Shown piece by piece: positions 45,906-54,972 of a stretch of 64,000 bases of DNA. Made by a program: the position numbers and the translations under genes. Position 1 is the stretch's first letter. Every line of letters starts with the position of its first letter. The stretch comes from Massilia psychrophila. Its GTDB lineage: Bacteria > Pseudomonadota > Gammaproteobacteria > Burkholderiales > Burkholderiaceae_D. The stretch lies in NCBI RefSeq assembly GCF_002760665.1, contig NZ_PDOB01000004.1:1-64000 (forward strand), read 5' to 3'. The notes beneath the pieces are model-generated. The model worked only from the letters and a program-made list of their open reading frames with translations, was not told the DNA's origin and did no database searches.

Positions 45906-46961
45906 CTAGCGCCGTGCGTTGGAAAACAGGCCGGCCGGGCGCCACATCAGCACCCCGATCATCAAGAGGATGTTCGATACCAGCGCCACCTTCGGCTCCA
46001 GGAAGCCGACGTAATTGGTCACCAGCGCCATCAGCAGCGCGCCGATGAAGCAGCCGCCGACCGAACCCAGGCCGCCGATGATGATGACGATGAAGATCAT
46101 CACCATGATCTCGCTGCCCATCGATGCGGTAAGGGTTTCCTTGTAAAACCCCCACATCACCCCGCCCAGGCCTGCCAGCGCCGAGCCGGCCGCGAACACC
46201 GCGACGAACAGGCGGCGGATGCGGTAGCCGAGCGCCTCGACCATTTCGCGGTTCTCGACGCCGGCGCGGATCAACAAGCCGATCTTGGTGCGGTTCAGCA
46301 CCAGGAACATGGCGGCGAACACCAGCAGCCCGACCACCACGGCCACTAACCGGTATTTTTCGATCGCCGCGTCGCCCAGCACGATGGCGCCGCGCAGGCT
46401 CGTCGGCAGTGGCAGCGGCACCTGGTCGGCGCCCCATACCACGATGATCAGTTGTTCGGCGACGATCATGCCGCCCATCGTGATCAGGATCTGTTTCAGG
46501 TGCTGGCCGTACACCGGCATGATGATGATGCGCTCGAACGCCCAGCCGAGCAGGCCGGTGACAAACATCGCCACCAGCATCGCCAGTGCCAGCACCGCCA
46601 GGTTCATCAACAGGGAGTCGGCTTCGAGCCAGCCGTGCATCGGCAGCAGCACCATGGTGGCGGCGTAGGCGCCGACCGCGACAAACGCGCCGTGGCCGAA
46701 ATTAAGTACGTCCATCAAGCCGAACACCAGGGTCAGGCCGCTCGACATAATAAAAATCATCATGCCCATCGCCAGGCCCGCAACGGTGAGGGTGACCCAG
46801 GTCGGGAAGCTGCCGACGAACGGCAGCATGGCCAGCATCAGCACCGGCACCAGCAGCAGCGGCGCGATGTCGCGCTTGGCCGCCGGCAGCGCCGTGTCGG
46901 GGCCAAGCGCGGACACCGGCGTCCGCGCTTGCGGCATCGGGGGCGGAACGAGAGAAGTCAT
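45906..46961 (-). CDS. livH: LivH-type branched-chain ABC transporter permease
   Basis: A 351-residue permease with a polar 40-residue N-terminal tail and about eight membrane segments. LivH signatures: SGLTLVFGLMDVLNFGHGAF (about 94-113), RIIIMPVYG, and the EAA-like coupling segment GVENREMVEALGYRIRRLF (about 235-253), then GGLGSVGGCFIGA. It forms the membrane channel with LivM. Small gaps (about nine bases each side) place it in the operon between livF and livM. Confidence 0.95.
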   Translation of the reverse strand: MTSLVPPPMPQARTPVSALGPDTALPAAKRDIAPLLLVPVLMLAMLPFVGSFPTWVTLTVAGLAMGMMIFIMSSGLTLVFGLMDVLNFGHGAFVAVGAYAATMVLLPMHGWLEADSLLMNLAVLALAMLVAMFVTGLLGWAFERIIIMPVYGQHLKQILITMGGMIVAEQLIIVVWGADQVPLPLPTSLRGAIVLGDAAIEKYRLVAVVVGLLVFAAMFLVLNRTKIGLLIRAGVENREMVEALGYRIRRLFVAVFAAGSALAGLGGVMWGFYKETLTASMGSEIMVMIFIVIIIGGLGSVGGCFIGALLMALVTNYVGFLEPKVALVSNILLMIGVLMWRPAGLFSNARR

Positions 46962-46970
46962 ATGCTGGTC

Positions 46971-47726
46971 CTATTGGTGGGAGTCGAGCGAGAGGCCGAG
47001 CAGGCGCTGTTGCAGGTCCTGGTTGTCGACCAGGTCGCGCATGGCGCCGGCGTGGACGATGCGGCCGTCGTCCATCACCGCGACAGTGTCGCCGAGCGAC
47101 TTGACGAAGCTGAAATTCTGCTCGACCAGCAAAATCGTGGTGTCGGTTTCCTTCAGCTCGCGAAAGGCGGCGATCAGGCTCTGGATGATGGCCGGGGCGA
47201 GTCCTTTGGTCGGCTCGTCGACCAGCAGCAGCTTGCGCGGCTCGGCAATCGCGCGGGCGATCGCCACCATCTGCTTCTGGCCGCCGGACAGGTTGCCGGC
47301 CGGGTAGTGCCAGAATTTTTTCAAGGCCGGAAAGAAGCCGAAGATCCATTCGACCCGGGCCTCGTCGAGCGGACCGTTGCGCGCCGCCAGCAGCATGTTC
47401 TCGCGCACAGTCAGCTCGGAAAACACGGCCATCGATTCGGGCACGTAGGCGATGCCGGCCTGGGCGATGTCGGGGGTGGCCAGTTTGCCGATTTCGCGGC
47501 CGTCGAATTTCACGCTGCCGGCGCTCGCCTGCCACAGTCCCATGATGGTGCGCAGCAGTGTGGTCTTGCCGGCGCCGTTGCGGCCCAACAGCACCGCCAG
47601 ACCGCCGCGCGGCACTTGCAGGTCAACGCCTTGCAGGATATGGTACTGGCCGATGTGGGTGTGCACGCCGGACAGCGTCAGCAGGGGGGCCGCAGCGGCC
47701 GGCGCAGGCGCGGTGGGCTCAGACAT
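46971..47726 (-). CDS. livF: LivF-type ABC transporter ATP-binding protein
   Basis: A 251-residue ATPase. Walker A GRNGAGKTT at about 48-56, signature LSGGQKQM near 146-153, Walker B LLLVDEPTKGLAP just after, and the switch His in LLVEQNFSF replaced by Gln as is usual for LivF. The ATG at 47726 overlaps the end of livG by eight bases, implying coupled translation; a TTG five codons upstream is also in frame. It pairs with LivG to power LivH/LivM. Confidence 0.95.
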   Translation of the reverse strand: MSEPTAPAPAAAAPLLTLSGVHTHIGQYHILQGVDLQVPRGGLAVLLGRNGAGKTTLLRTIMGLWQASAGSVKFDGREIGKLATPDIAQAGIAYVPESMAVFSELTVRENMLLAARNGPLDEARVEWIFGFFPALKKFWHYPAGNLSGGQKQMVAIARAIAEPRKLLLVDEPTKGLAPAIIQSLIAAFRELKETDTTILLVEQNFSFVKSLGDTVAVMDDGRIVHAGAMRDLVDNQDLQQRLLGLSLDSHQ

Positions 47727-48525
47727 GTTCGGGTGTTCCAAGATAGGCTTCCTGTACGATCTGCGAGGCCATCACTGCGGCCGGATTGCCGTCGGCGACC
47801 AGCGCGCCGTTGTGCAGCACGATGATGCGGTCCGCCAGCGAGCGCACCACGTCCATCTTGTGCTCGACCAGCAGGATGGTCTTGTTGCGCTCGGCCTTGA
47901 CCTGGTGGATCAGGTCGAGCACCACCGGCACTTCGTCGACGCTCATGCCGGCGGTCGGCTCGTCGAACATCATGACGGCCGGCTCGAGCGCGAGCAAAAT
48001 CGCCACCTCGAGCTTGCGCTTGTCGCCGTGCGACAGCGCCGCCACGCGGGCATCGCGCTTAGTTTGAAGCGCCACCCGTTCAAGGTAATGGCCGGCGCGC
48101 TCGATCAGCTCCTTGTGGCCGGACCAGACCGAGAACATGTTCATGCCGACGCGCTGGTGGCTTTGCACCGCCAGCCTGACGTTTTCCAGCACCGTCAGGT
48201 TGGGGAACAGGTTAGTGAGCTGGAACGCGCGGCCGATGCCGAGCTGGGTGCGGCGCGCCGCGCCCGTGCCGGTGATGTCGACGCCGTTCAGGTGTACGCT
48301 ACCCGACGTAGCCGGCAGCTGGCCCGACATTAAATTAAAGTAGGTGGTCTTGCCGGCGCCGTTGGGGCCGACGATGACGGTCAGCGTGCCGGGATAAAAA
48401 TCGGCGCTGACCGCGTTTACCGCGATATGCCCGCCGAAGCGGATCGTCAGGTCGCGGGTCGACAAGGAGGGCGCCGGCGCCGGCGTTGGACCCATTGCTT
48501 GTTCCAACAAGCTGCTGGCCACCAT
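47719..48525 (-). CDS. livG: LivG-type ABC transporter ATP-binding protein
   Basis: A 268-residue ATPase. Walker A GPNGAGKTT at about 53-61, an ABC signature of the LivG variant form (LSHGDKRKLEV rather than LSGGQ), Walker B MMFDEPTAGMS, and the switch LLVEHKMD. The N-terminal Pro/Ala run is unusual but harmless. Its ATG lies one base after the stop of the binding-protein gene, and its end overlaps livF. Confidence 0.95.
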   Translation of the reverse strand: MVASSLLEQAMGPTPAPAPSLSTRDLTIRFGGHIAVNAVSADFYPGTLTVIVGPNGAGKTTYFNLMSGQLPATSGSVHLNGVDITGTGAARRTQLGIGRAFQLTNLFPNLTVLENVRLAVQSHQRVGMNMFSVWSGHKELIERAGHYLERVALQTKRDARVAALSHGDKRKLEVAILLALEPAVMMFDEPTAGMSVDEVPVVLDLIHQVKAERNKTILLVEHKMDVVRSLADRIIVLHNGALVADGNPAAVMASQIVQEAYLGTPEHV

Positions 48526-48526
48526 G

Positions 48527-49714
48527 TCAGCGCTTGTTACGGATCGGCAGCGGCATTTCGCCAGCCGGGATTTCGCGCACCAGTTCGAGCAGGTCCCACT
48601 CGTTCTTCTGCTCCTTCTTGATGCGGAAGTGGTACATCGGCTGGATCGCCTGGTGGTCTTCCTTGCGGAAGCTCATTTTTCCTTTCGGTGTCTCGAATTC
48701 CATGCCTTCCATCGTTTTAATCAGCTTTTCGCTGTCACCCGAGCCGGCCTTCGACAATGCCGTGTGCACTGCGCTGGCCGCCGCGAAGCCGCCGGCGGTA
48801 AATACGTCCGGCGGCGTCTTGAAGCGCCTGGTGTGTTCGGCCACCAGCCAGTCGTTCATCTTGTTTTTCGGGAAGGCATAGTAATAATAGATGGTGCCCT
48901 GGGTACCGGCGAAGCTCTTCCAGGTCTTCATCACCGGCAGGATGTTGCCGTTCGGCGCCAGTGTGATGCTGTAGCGCTCAGGCTTCATGTCGGCCACCTT
49001 GTTCATCGGGTGCGGGCCGGCCCAGACGATCGACAGCACGCGCGGCAGCGGCTTGTCCTTCAAGGCGTCGAAGATGCGCTGGGCCGAGGAGGTGAAGTCG
49101 GTGGTGGCGACCGGCGCATATTCCTCATGCACCACCTTGGCCTTGCCGCCGGCGGCGATCAGCGCTTCCTTGGCGGCTTTGACGGCGTCGCGCCCAAAAG
49201 CGTAATCCTGGGCCAGGAAGGCGTAACTGCCGGCCGGCGAGACCATGGCCGCGGCCAGTGCGTCCTGCATCGAGCTGCGCGCGGTGCGGAAAATGTAGCG
49301 GTTCCATTTGTCGCCGGTGATCGCATCGGCCACCGCCGGCTCGATAATCAGCACCTTCTTGTATTCGAGCGCCACCGGCAGCATCGCAATGGCCGAACCG
49401 GACGAGCTGGTGCCGACCGCGATGTCGACCTTGTCGTCGCCATACGCTTCGGCCAGCAGGGTGCGGCCGAGGTCCGGTTTGCTCTGGTCGTCCTTGACGA
49501 TCACCTTGAGCTTGCGGCCGTTGATTTCCATCTTGCCGCCGGTGAGGTACTCGAGCCCCATCATGAAGCCGGTCTCGGTCTCCTTGGCATAGGTCTCGAG
49601 GGCGCCGGTCTTGCCGGCGATGAGGGCCACTTTCAAATCTTGGCCCTGGGCCAGGGCCGGGGCCAAGGCGGCGGCAATCAGCAACGGTATCAGCGTGGGA
49701 ATTAGTTTTGTCAT
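48527..49714 (-). CDS. LivK-like periplasmic substrate-binding protein
   Basis: A 395-residue exported binding protein of the type 1 fold. Signal peptide: PTLIPLLIAAALAPALAQG. LIV-type landmarks: LKVALIAGKTGALETYAKETE near the mature N-terminus, VGTSSSGSAIAM, YIFRTARSSMQDALA, FLAQDYAFGRDAVKA and the C-terminal EDHQAIQPMYHFRI. The pocket does not match the amino acid-binding LivJ/LivK well in conserved polar residues, so another ligand is likely. Its gene sits between the SDR gene and livG, with gaps of 13 and one bases. Confidence 0.93.
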   Translation of the reverse strand: MTKLIPTLIPLLIAAALAPALAQGQDLKVALIAGKTGALETYAKETETGFMMGLEYLTGGKMEINGRKLKVIVKDDQSKPDLGRTLLAEAYGDDKVDIAVGTSSSGSAIAMLPVALEYKKVLIIEPAVADAITGDKWNRYIFRTARSSMQDALAAAMVSPAGSYAFLAQDYAFGRDAVKAAKEALIAAGGKAKVVHEEYAPVATTDFTSSAQRIFDALKDKPLPRVLSIVWAGPHPMNKVADMKPERYSITLAPNGNILPVMKTWKSFAGTQGTIYYYYAFPKNKMNDWLVAEHTRRFKTPPDVFTAGGFAAASAVHTALSKAGSGDSEKLIKTMEGMEFETPKGKMSFRKEDHQAIQPMYHFRIKKEQKNEWDLLELVREIPAGEMPLPIRNKR

Positions 49715-49727
49715 TTTCTTGTCTCCT

Positions 49728-50471
49728 TCAAAGTGTCAGTCCGCCCGTGATTTCGAGCGTGGCACCGTTAATGTAGCTCGCTTCCGCCGATAGCAAAAAA
49801 ACTGCAGCGGCAGCGACTTCGCGCGGTTGGCCCATGCGCTTTTGCGGGATCTGCGCGACCATCTCGGCGATCAGCCGCACCGGCATTTTAGAAAGGATCG
49901 GTGTTTCGATAAAACCCGGGCAGATCGCGTTGCTGCGCACGCCCTTGCGTCCGAGCTCACGCGCCCAGGTCTTGCTCATGCCCAGCACCCCGGCCTTGGC
50001 GGCGGCGTAGTTGGTCTGGCCGACATTACCCGACAGGCCGACGATCGACGAGATGTTGACGATCGCGCCGGTGCTGGCGAGCAGGGCGTCGACGGCGGCG
50101 CGGGTGCAGTTGAAGACGCCTTTCAGGTTGACGTCGATGACGCGGTCCCACTGCGCTTCGCTCATTTTGCTCAGTTGGGCGTCGGCCACCAAGCCGGCGT
50201 TGTTGACCAGGCCGTCGATGCGCCCGAACCGCGCCAGCGTCGCCTTGACGGCGTCCTGCACCGCCGCCAGGTCCGAAACGTCGACGATAAAGCCGGCCGC
50301 CTGGGCGCGCGGTGAGCGCTCGCCGATGCGTTCGAGCGCGCCGGCGATAGCGTCAGCCTGGTAGTCCCACAGCGCCACGCTGGCGCCATTTTCGGCGCAG
50401 CGTTCGGCAATCGCCAGGCCGATGCCTTGTGCGCCGCCGGTGACGACGATGACCTTGCCGGCCAGCTTCAT
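49728..50471 (-). CDS. Short-chain dehydrogenase/reductase (FabG-like)
   Basis: A 247-residue SDR oxidoreductase with a complete active site: TGGAQGIG cofactor loop (11-18), NNAG (90-93), catalytic Ser (141/142, INISS), Tyr155 and Lys159 (YAAAK). Acidic D36 (ALWDYQ) after the second strand favours NAD(H) over NADP(H). FabG-like family members oxidise hydroxyacyl or cyclic-alcohol substrates. The ATG at 50471 is the first that keeps the fold intact. It lies 13 bases before the binding-protein gene and 17 bases after the hydrolase gene, so it probably acts on the product of the hydrolase or on the transported compound. Confidence 0.9.
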   Translation of the reverse strand: MKLAGKVIVVTGGAQGIGLAIAERCAENGASVALWDYQADAIAGALERIGERSPRAQAAGFIVDVSDLAAVQDAVKATLARFGRIDGLVNNAGLVADAQLSKMSEAQWDRVIDVNLKGVFNCTRAAVDALLASTGAIVNISSIVGLSGNVGQTNYAAAKAGVLGMSKTWARELGRKGVRSNAICPGFIETPILSKMPVRLIAEMVAQIPQKRMGQPREVAAAAVFLLSAEASYINGATLEITGGLTL

Positions 50472-50488
50472 GGATGTGGCGTGGCCGT

Positions 50489-51361
50489 TCAATCGACCTG
50501 CCCGAGGAAACCGCGCAGCGCGGCCTGGGCCGCCGTCTCGGTCAGCATCGGCGCGTGGCCGACGTTCGGCACTTCGGCGTACGCCATCTTGGGCGCCGCG
50601 GCGCGCATCAGCGCAAGCTGTTCGTTTTCGATCAGGTCGGACAGGGCGCCGCGCACCAGCAGGGTGGGGCGGTTGCGCGCCAGGCGGCGAAAGGCAAAGC
50701 GCGCCAGCACCGACGACGGTTTCAGTTTGTCGGGGCGAATCGAATCGGCGATGCGCGGGTCGTAGCGCATGCCAAACTGGCCGGGCGCCGTTTCGCTGAA
50801 GGCGCGGCGCGCCCAGCGCGCCCAATCTTCTGCGGTATTGTCCGGGAAGGCGCTCTGGTTAATCTCGCGCACGTAGTCGGCGGCGTCGCCCCACGACGCC
50901 AGCACTTCGCCCTTGCCGGCGTAGCTGGCGATGCGCTGCAGGCCGCGCGGCGACAGCGCCGGGCCGACGTCGTTGAGGACCGCCGCGGCAACCAGGTTCA
51001 GGTGCCGCATCGCCAGCGTCATGGTGATCAGGCCGCCCATCGAGGTACCGATGAAGACGGCGCGCCCGATGCCCAGGTCGTGGGCCAGTTTGACGACGTC
51101 GTCGGCGTACACCATCAGGTTATAGTGGCTTGGGTCGGGATCGTAGGCCGAATGACCGCGGCCGCGCACGTCGATGGCCAGCACGCGCCGGCCCTGGTCC
51201 GCGATCCATGGCGCCAGTTCGTCGAAGTCGGCCGAGTTGCGCGTCAGGCCGTGGATGCAGATGACGGGCAGGCGCGCCGGCCCGCCGCACGGCGCATAAT
51301 CGCGCGCATACAGCCGCAGGCCATCGGTGCTGGTAAAGCTTGTCTCGGTGTAGTTGGACAT
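50489..51361 (-). CDS. Alpha/beta-hydrolase fold esterase-like protein
   Basis: A 290-residue cytoplasmic hydrolase (no signal peptide). Oxyanion region CIHGLT (about 35-40), nucleophile elbow GTSMG with Ser107, a probable acid residue, and a late His (VGHAPML, around residue 269). Cap region aromatic residues suggest a hydrophobic ester substrate. The ATG at 51361 begins just before the conserved region; a GTG four codons upstream is an alternative. It is the first gene of the operon and diverges from the LysR gene across a 213-base region holding two palindromes. Confidence 0.88.
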   Translation of the reverse strand: MSNYTETSFTSTDGLRLYARDYAPCGGPARLPVICIHGLTRNSADFDELAPWIADQGRRVLAIDVRGRGHSAYDPDPSHYNLMVYADDVVKLAHDLGIGRAVFIGTSMGGLITMTLAMRHLNLVAAAVLNDVGPALSPRGLQRIASYAGKGEVLASWGDAADYVREINQSAFPDNTAEDWARWARRAFSETAPGQFGMRYDPRIADSIRPDKLKPSSVLARFAFRRLARNRPTLLVRGALSDLIENEQLALMRAAAPKMAYAEVPNVGHAPMLTETAAQAALRGFLGQVD

Positions 51362-51458
51362 ATGATTGGACACGCGGGCGCCGTGGTGATGGGTTGTCGA
51401 TTGCGTTGCAGTGTGCGCCAAAATAGCGCTGTTCGAAAGACAGGGCAGCGCCCACCCT

Positions 51459-51476
51459 TTGTGCATTTATGCACAA
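51459..51476. promoter_or_regulatory. LysR operator candidate 1 (TGTGCA-N4-TGCACA)
   Basis: A perfect 7+7 bp inverted repeat, TTGTGCA-TTTA-TGCACAA, lies 98 bases upstream of the hydrolase ATG and 98 bases upstream of the LysR start. Similar elements are at 51550-51565 and 55071-55086. It is a probable binding site for the LysR protein encoded next to it. Confidence 0.75.
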
Positions 51477-51549
51477 TGCTACTTCGCAGGCCTAGGCCCG
51501 TCCCGGTAGCACCGCCGCAAGGGCGGCAATGAAAAAATTGCCATACCGC

Positions 51550-51565
51550 TGTGCACTGATGCACA
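51550..51565. promoter_or_regulatory. LysR operator candidate 2 (TGTGCA-N4-TGCACA)
   Basis: The inverted repeat TGTGCA-CTGA-TGCACA ends ten bases before the preferred LysR start codon and abuts an in-frame ATG at 51566. Its centre is 90 bases from that of candidate 1. The position suits autorepression of the LysR gene. Confidence 0.75.
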
Positions 51566-51574
51566 ATGGGCCGT

Positions 51575-52519
51575 ATGAAAACTTTGCCTGAGTGGACCGA
51601 TCTGCGCTACTTCCTCGAGCTTGCCCGCACCGGCACGCTGTCCGGCGCGTCGCGCGGGCTGGAAGTCGAACACACGACGGTAGCGCGCCGCATCGACCGT
51701 CTCGAAGCGCAGCTCGGCTCGACCTTGTTCGACCGTTCGCGCGAGGGTTACGAGCTGACCGAGATGGGGCTGGCGCTGCTGCCGCATGCCGAAGTGATGG
51801 AAAGCGCGGCGCTGGCGGCCCAGGACCAGTTGAGCGGCAACCAGGTCGAAGTGCGCGGCGTGGTGCGCCTCGGCGTGCCGGAAGTGCTGGGGGTGCGCGT
51901 CATCACGCCGCTGCTGGCGCGCTTTCTGGCCGAGCATCCCGACCTGTCGATCGACCTGCTGGTGCAGCCGCGCTTTGCCAATTTGGCCAACCGCGAGGCC
52001 GACCTCGGCGTGACGCTGGACGCGCCCAACACCGGCCGCTACATGGTAACGCGGCTGGCGACGTTTCGCCTGTACCTGTATGGCGCGCCCGACTACCTGG
52101 CACGCCATCCGCCGATCCTGCGCCAGTCCGACCTGGCCGGTCATGATTTCGTCGATTACGTGCAGGACCGGCTGGCCAGCAACGAGCTCAATTTTCTCGA
52201 CGCGCTCGGCTTCACGCCGCGCCGGCGCCTGTGCTGCACCGGCATGATGGCGCAGGCCGAAGCGGCAGCAGCGGGGCTGGGGCTGATGATGGCGCCGCCG
52301 TACGTTATTGCCGACGATGGCCGGCTGGTGCCGATCCTGCAGGGCGAGGTGTTTGCCGAGCGGGCTTACTGGATGGTGGCGCCGGTCGACCTGTATCGGC
52401 TGCCGCGGGTGCGCGCGGTGTGGAACCTGCTGCGCGAGTATGCCGATGCGCAGCCGGACTTGTTTGTGCATGCCGATGGCGCGGCGGGTATCGCCCGGCC
52501 GAAAACGCGCAGGGCTTGA
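51575..52519 (+). CDS. LysR-family transcriptional regulator
   Basis: A 314-residue regulator. The winged helix-turn-helix lies at about 8-65 (TLSGASRGLEVEHTTVARRI), followed by a linker helix and a substrate-binding effector domain. It has no membrane segment. It diverges from the hydrolase-SDR-transporter operon, the classic LysR arrangement in which the protein controls the neighbour and itself. Three copies of a palindrome (51459, 51550, 55071) are good candidate sites. An ATG three codons earlier (51566) is possible, but the 51575 start lies outside the palindrome. The inducer is unknown; a carried or hydrolysed compound is likely. Confidence 0.92.
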   Translation: MKTLPEWTDLRYFLELARTGTLSGASRGLEVEHTTVARRIDRLEAQLGSTLFDRSREGYELTEMGLALLPHAEVMESAALAAQDQLSGNQVEVRGVVRLGVPEVLGVRVITPLLARFLAEHPDLSIDLLVQPRFANLANREADLGVTLDAPNTGRYMVTRLATFRLYLYGAPDYLARHPPILRQSDLAGHDFVDYVQDRLASNELNFLDALGFTPRRRLCCTGMMAQAEAAAAGLGLMMAPPYVIADDGRLVPILQGEVFAERAYWMVAPVDLYRLPRVRAVWNLLREYADAQPDLFVHADGAAGIARPKTRRA

Positions 52520-52550
52520 GCCAGGACGACGGGTGGCAAGCTAACGGCCA

Positions 52551-52578
52551 AAAAAGGGCGCCTTGCGGGCGCCCTTTT
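52551..52578. terminator. Bidirectional Rho-independent terminator
   Basis: AAAAGGGCGCC and GGCGCCCTTTT form a symmetric stem with A/T tails on both sides (52552-52578). It lies between the convergent LysR and TonB receptor genes and can end both transcripts. Confidence 0.85.
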
Positions 52579-52611
52579 CGATCCAGCATTTTTTAATCCT
52601 TCAAACCTGGC

Positions 52612-54960
52612 CTAGAACTTCAGGCTCACGGTCGCCTTCACCGTGCGCGGGTCGCCGTAGAACGCAGTGACGGTGTTGGAGGAGGCGGAGAAATTGTAGC
52701 CGGCGACCTTGTAGCGCTTGTCGGTCAGGTTGCGACCGTGCAGGCCGACCTGGACCTTGCGGTCGGCGCTGGTCCAGACCAGGCTCGCATCCCACAACGT
52801 GTAGGCATCTTGCGCCAGCAACAGGTTGCCAGGCACCAACGCGTCAAGCCCAGGGGTATTGCCGGTGCGGACGATTTCAGTCTGGTACACGCGGCTCTTG
52901 TACGACACGCCATTCATCAGCGACAGCATGCCGGAACGCCCGCTCAGCACCAGTGGCCAATCGTAGCTTGCCGATAGGTTGCCCGAGTGCTTGGGCGTAT
53001 TCTGGAACTCGGCATTCCTGGCCAGGTTGATCAGGTTCGGGCCGTTGGCGACCAGCCACTCGTCATACTTGGCGTCGATGTAGCTGTACATGCCGCTGAC
53101 GTTGAGCGAGTTGGTCAGTTGCGAAATCGCTTCCAGTTCCAGGCCCTTGATCTTGGCCTTGCCGGCGTTGGTGAGCGAACCGGAGAAGCCGTTCGCATTA
53201 CCGGCTGCGTCGTAGGTAATGATCGAGCCAGGAATCTGGACGTTTTTGTACTTGGTGAAAAAGACTGCCGCATTGGTCTGCAGGCGTCCGCCATTCATGC
53301 TCGACTTCAGGCCCAGTTCGAACGCGGTGACTTCTTCCGGATTGACGCCCTTGCGCTTGAGCTGGGAGGCCAGCGTGTTCGGCCCGCCGGTACCGGTCAG
53401 GTCCATGCGCGGATCGAACATGCCGCCCTTGAAGCCTTGCGAAGCGGTGCCGTACATATTGTGTTGAGGTGCGAACTTCCAGCCAAAGCCGAGTTTCGGC
53501 GTGAACTTGGTGTCGGTACGGTTCAAGGCATCCGGTCCGAGGTCGGTGTTGGCGGGGCTTAAACCGGCGGCGGCGGGATTGCCCAGCGTCGGCGAACCGG
53601 CCAGGCCGATGTAGGTCCTTTTGAAGATGCGCGCGTCGTGCTGGTCGTCGGTGTAACGGCCGCCGACGTTGACGTTGAACGTATCGGTGACGCTGTAGCT
53701 GACATCGGCGAACACGGCCTTGGTCCTGCTGTTGATGTCGTCCATGGTGTACGCTGCCAGGCCGCCGAGGGCCGGAAAGTTTATCAGCACGTCGAATTCG
53801 TTGAATGCATTGGCCTTCATGTAGAACACCCCGGCCACGCCCTGGATCTTGGCGCCGGTGTAGGTCAGCTGAAATTCCTGGCTCTTCTGATTGTCGGCGT
53901 AGATCGTCGGCGCTTCGAACAGCGGCGTGCCCAGCGAATCGAAGTCGATCGGCGCGAAGCTTTTTGATTTGCGGTAGGCAGTGACGGACTTGAACGACAG
54001 TTCCGGATTGACCTGGTACTCAGCCAGCAGCGCGGTGCCCTGGGTGATCACCTGCTGGGCGTGGCCGTTGACCGCGTACAGGTTGGCGCGGGTGTCGTAC
54101 TTGTTCTCGAGCGGCGCCAGGCTGGCGGGCGCCGGGCCGGGCGTGAGACGGTAGCCTTGTTTGGCCTGCGAATCGTCGACCGTGCGGTCGCTCGACAAGC
54201 GGATGAACAGGTTGCTGCTCGGGGTCAGCTCGATGCTGATGCGCCCGGCCACGGCTTCCTTGTTGTAGTTATCCTTGCCGTTGACGACGTTCTGGCCGAA
54301 ACCGTCGCGGTTGAAGGTGGCAACCGAGCCGCCGATGCGCAGCATGTCGGACAGCGGCACGGTGGCGTTGAGCACCAGGTCTTTTTCGCCGTAGTTGCCG
54401 ACCGTTGCCTTGACGCCGAACGTGGTCTTCGGCGACAGTTTGCGGGTGACGTACTTGACGGCGCCGCCGATGGTGTTCTTGCCGTACAGCGTGCCTTGCG
54501 GGCCGCGCAAGATCTCGACCCGCTCAAGGTCGTAGATGTCGGTCAGCGCGCCTTGCGGGCGGGCCATGTAGACGTCGTCGAGGTAGATGCCGACACCCGG
54601 CTCGTAGCCGGCGACCGGATCCTGCTGGCCGATGCCGCGAATGAAGGCGGTCAGCGTCGTGTTGGTGCCGCGCGAGACTTTCAGCGTGGTGCTTGGAACG
54701 AGGTTAGCCACGGCCGTGATGTCGGGCATCGCCTGCTTCTCCAGCTCGGCGCCGGAGATGGAACTGACCGCGCCCGGCACGTCCTGGATCAACTCGGCCC
54801 GGCGGCGCGCGGTGACGACGACTTTTTCGATTGCTCCGGTGGCGTTTTCCGTGGCGCCAGCCGTTTGTGCGTATGCCGTGGTCTATGACACGGCGGGGAT
54901 CGCCATGATGACCGCGACAGAACGACGCAACACCGTTTTTTGTTTGCTCGACATACGCAT
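52612..54960 (-). pseudogene. TonB-dependent receptor with in-frame amber codon in signal peptide
   Basis: A full-length TonB-dependent receptor (about 780 codons). The ATG at 54960 follows a strong AAGGAG ribosome-binding site (54961-54972) and starts a typical signal peptide (MRMSSKQKTVLRRSVAVIMA, then IPAVS). Codon 26 (54885-54883) is TAG, then TTAYAQTAGATENATG continues in the same frame into the plug. Plug markers: ELIQDVPGAVSSISGAELEK and VEILRGPQGTLYGKNTIGG; the barrel is complete and ends ATVSLKF. Apart from that codon nothing is broken, so the change is a recent nonsense mutation (for example from TGG or CAG), a sequencing error, or a read-through codon. The plug resembles receptors for hydrophobic or aromatic compounds in related bacteria. 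A LysR-type palindrome lies upstream. Confidence 0.85.
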
Positions 54961-54972
54961 TTCAGTCTCCTT

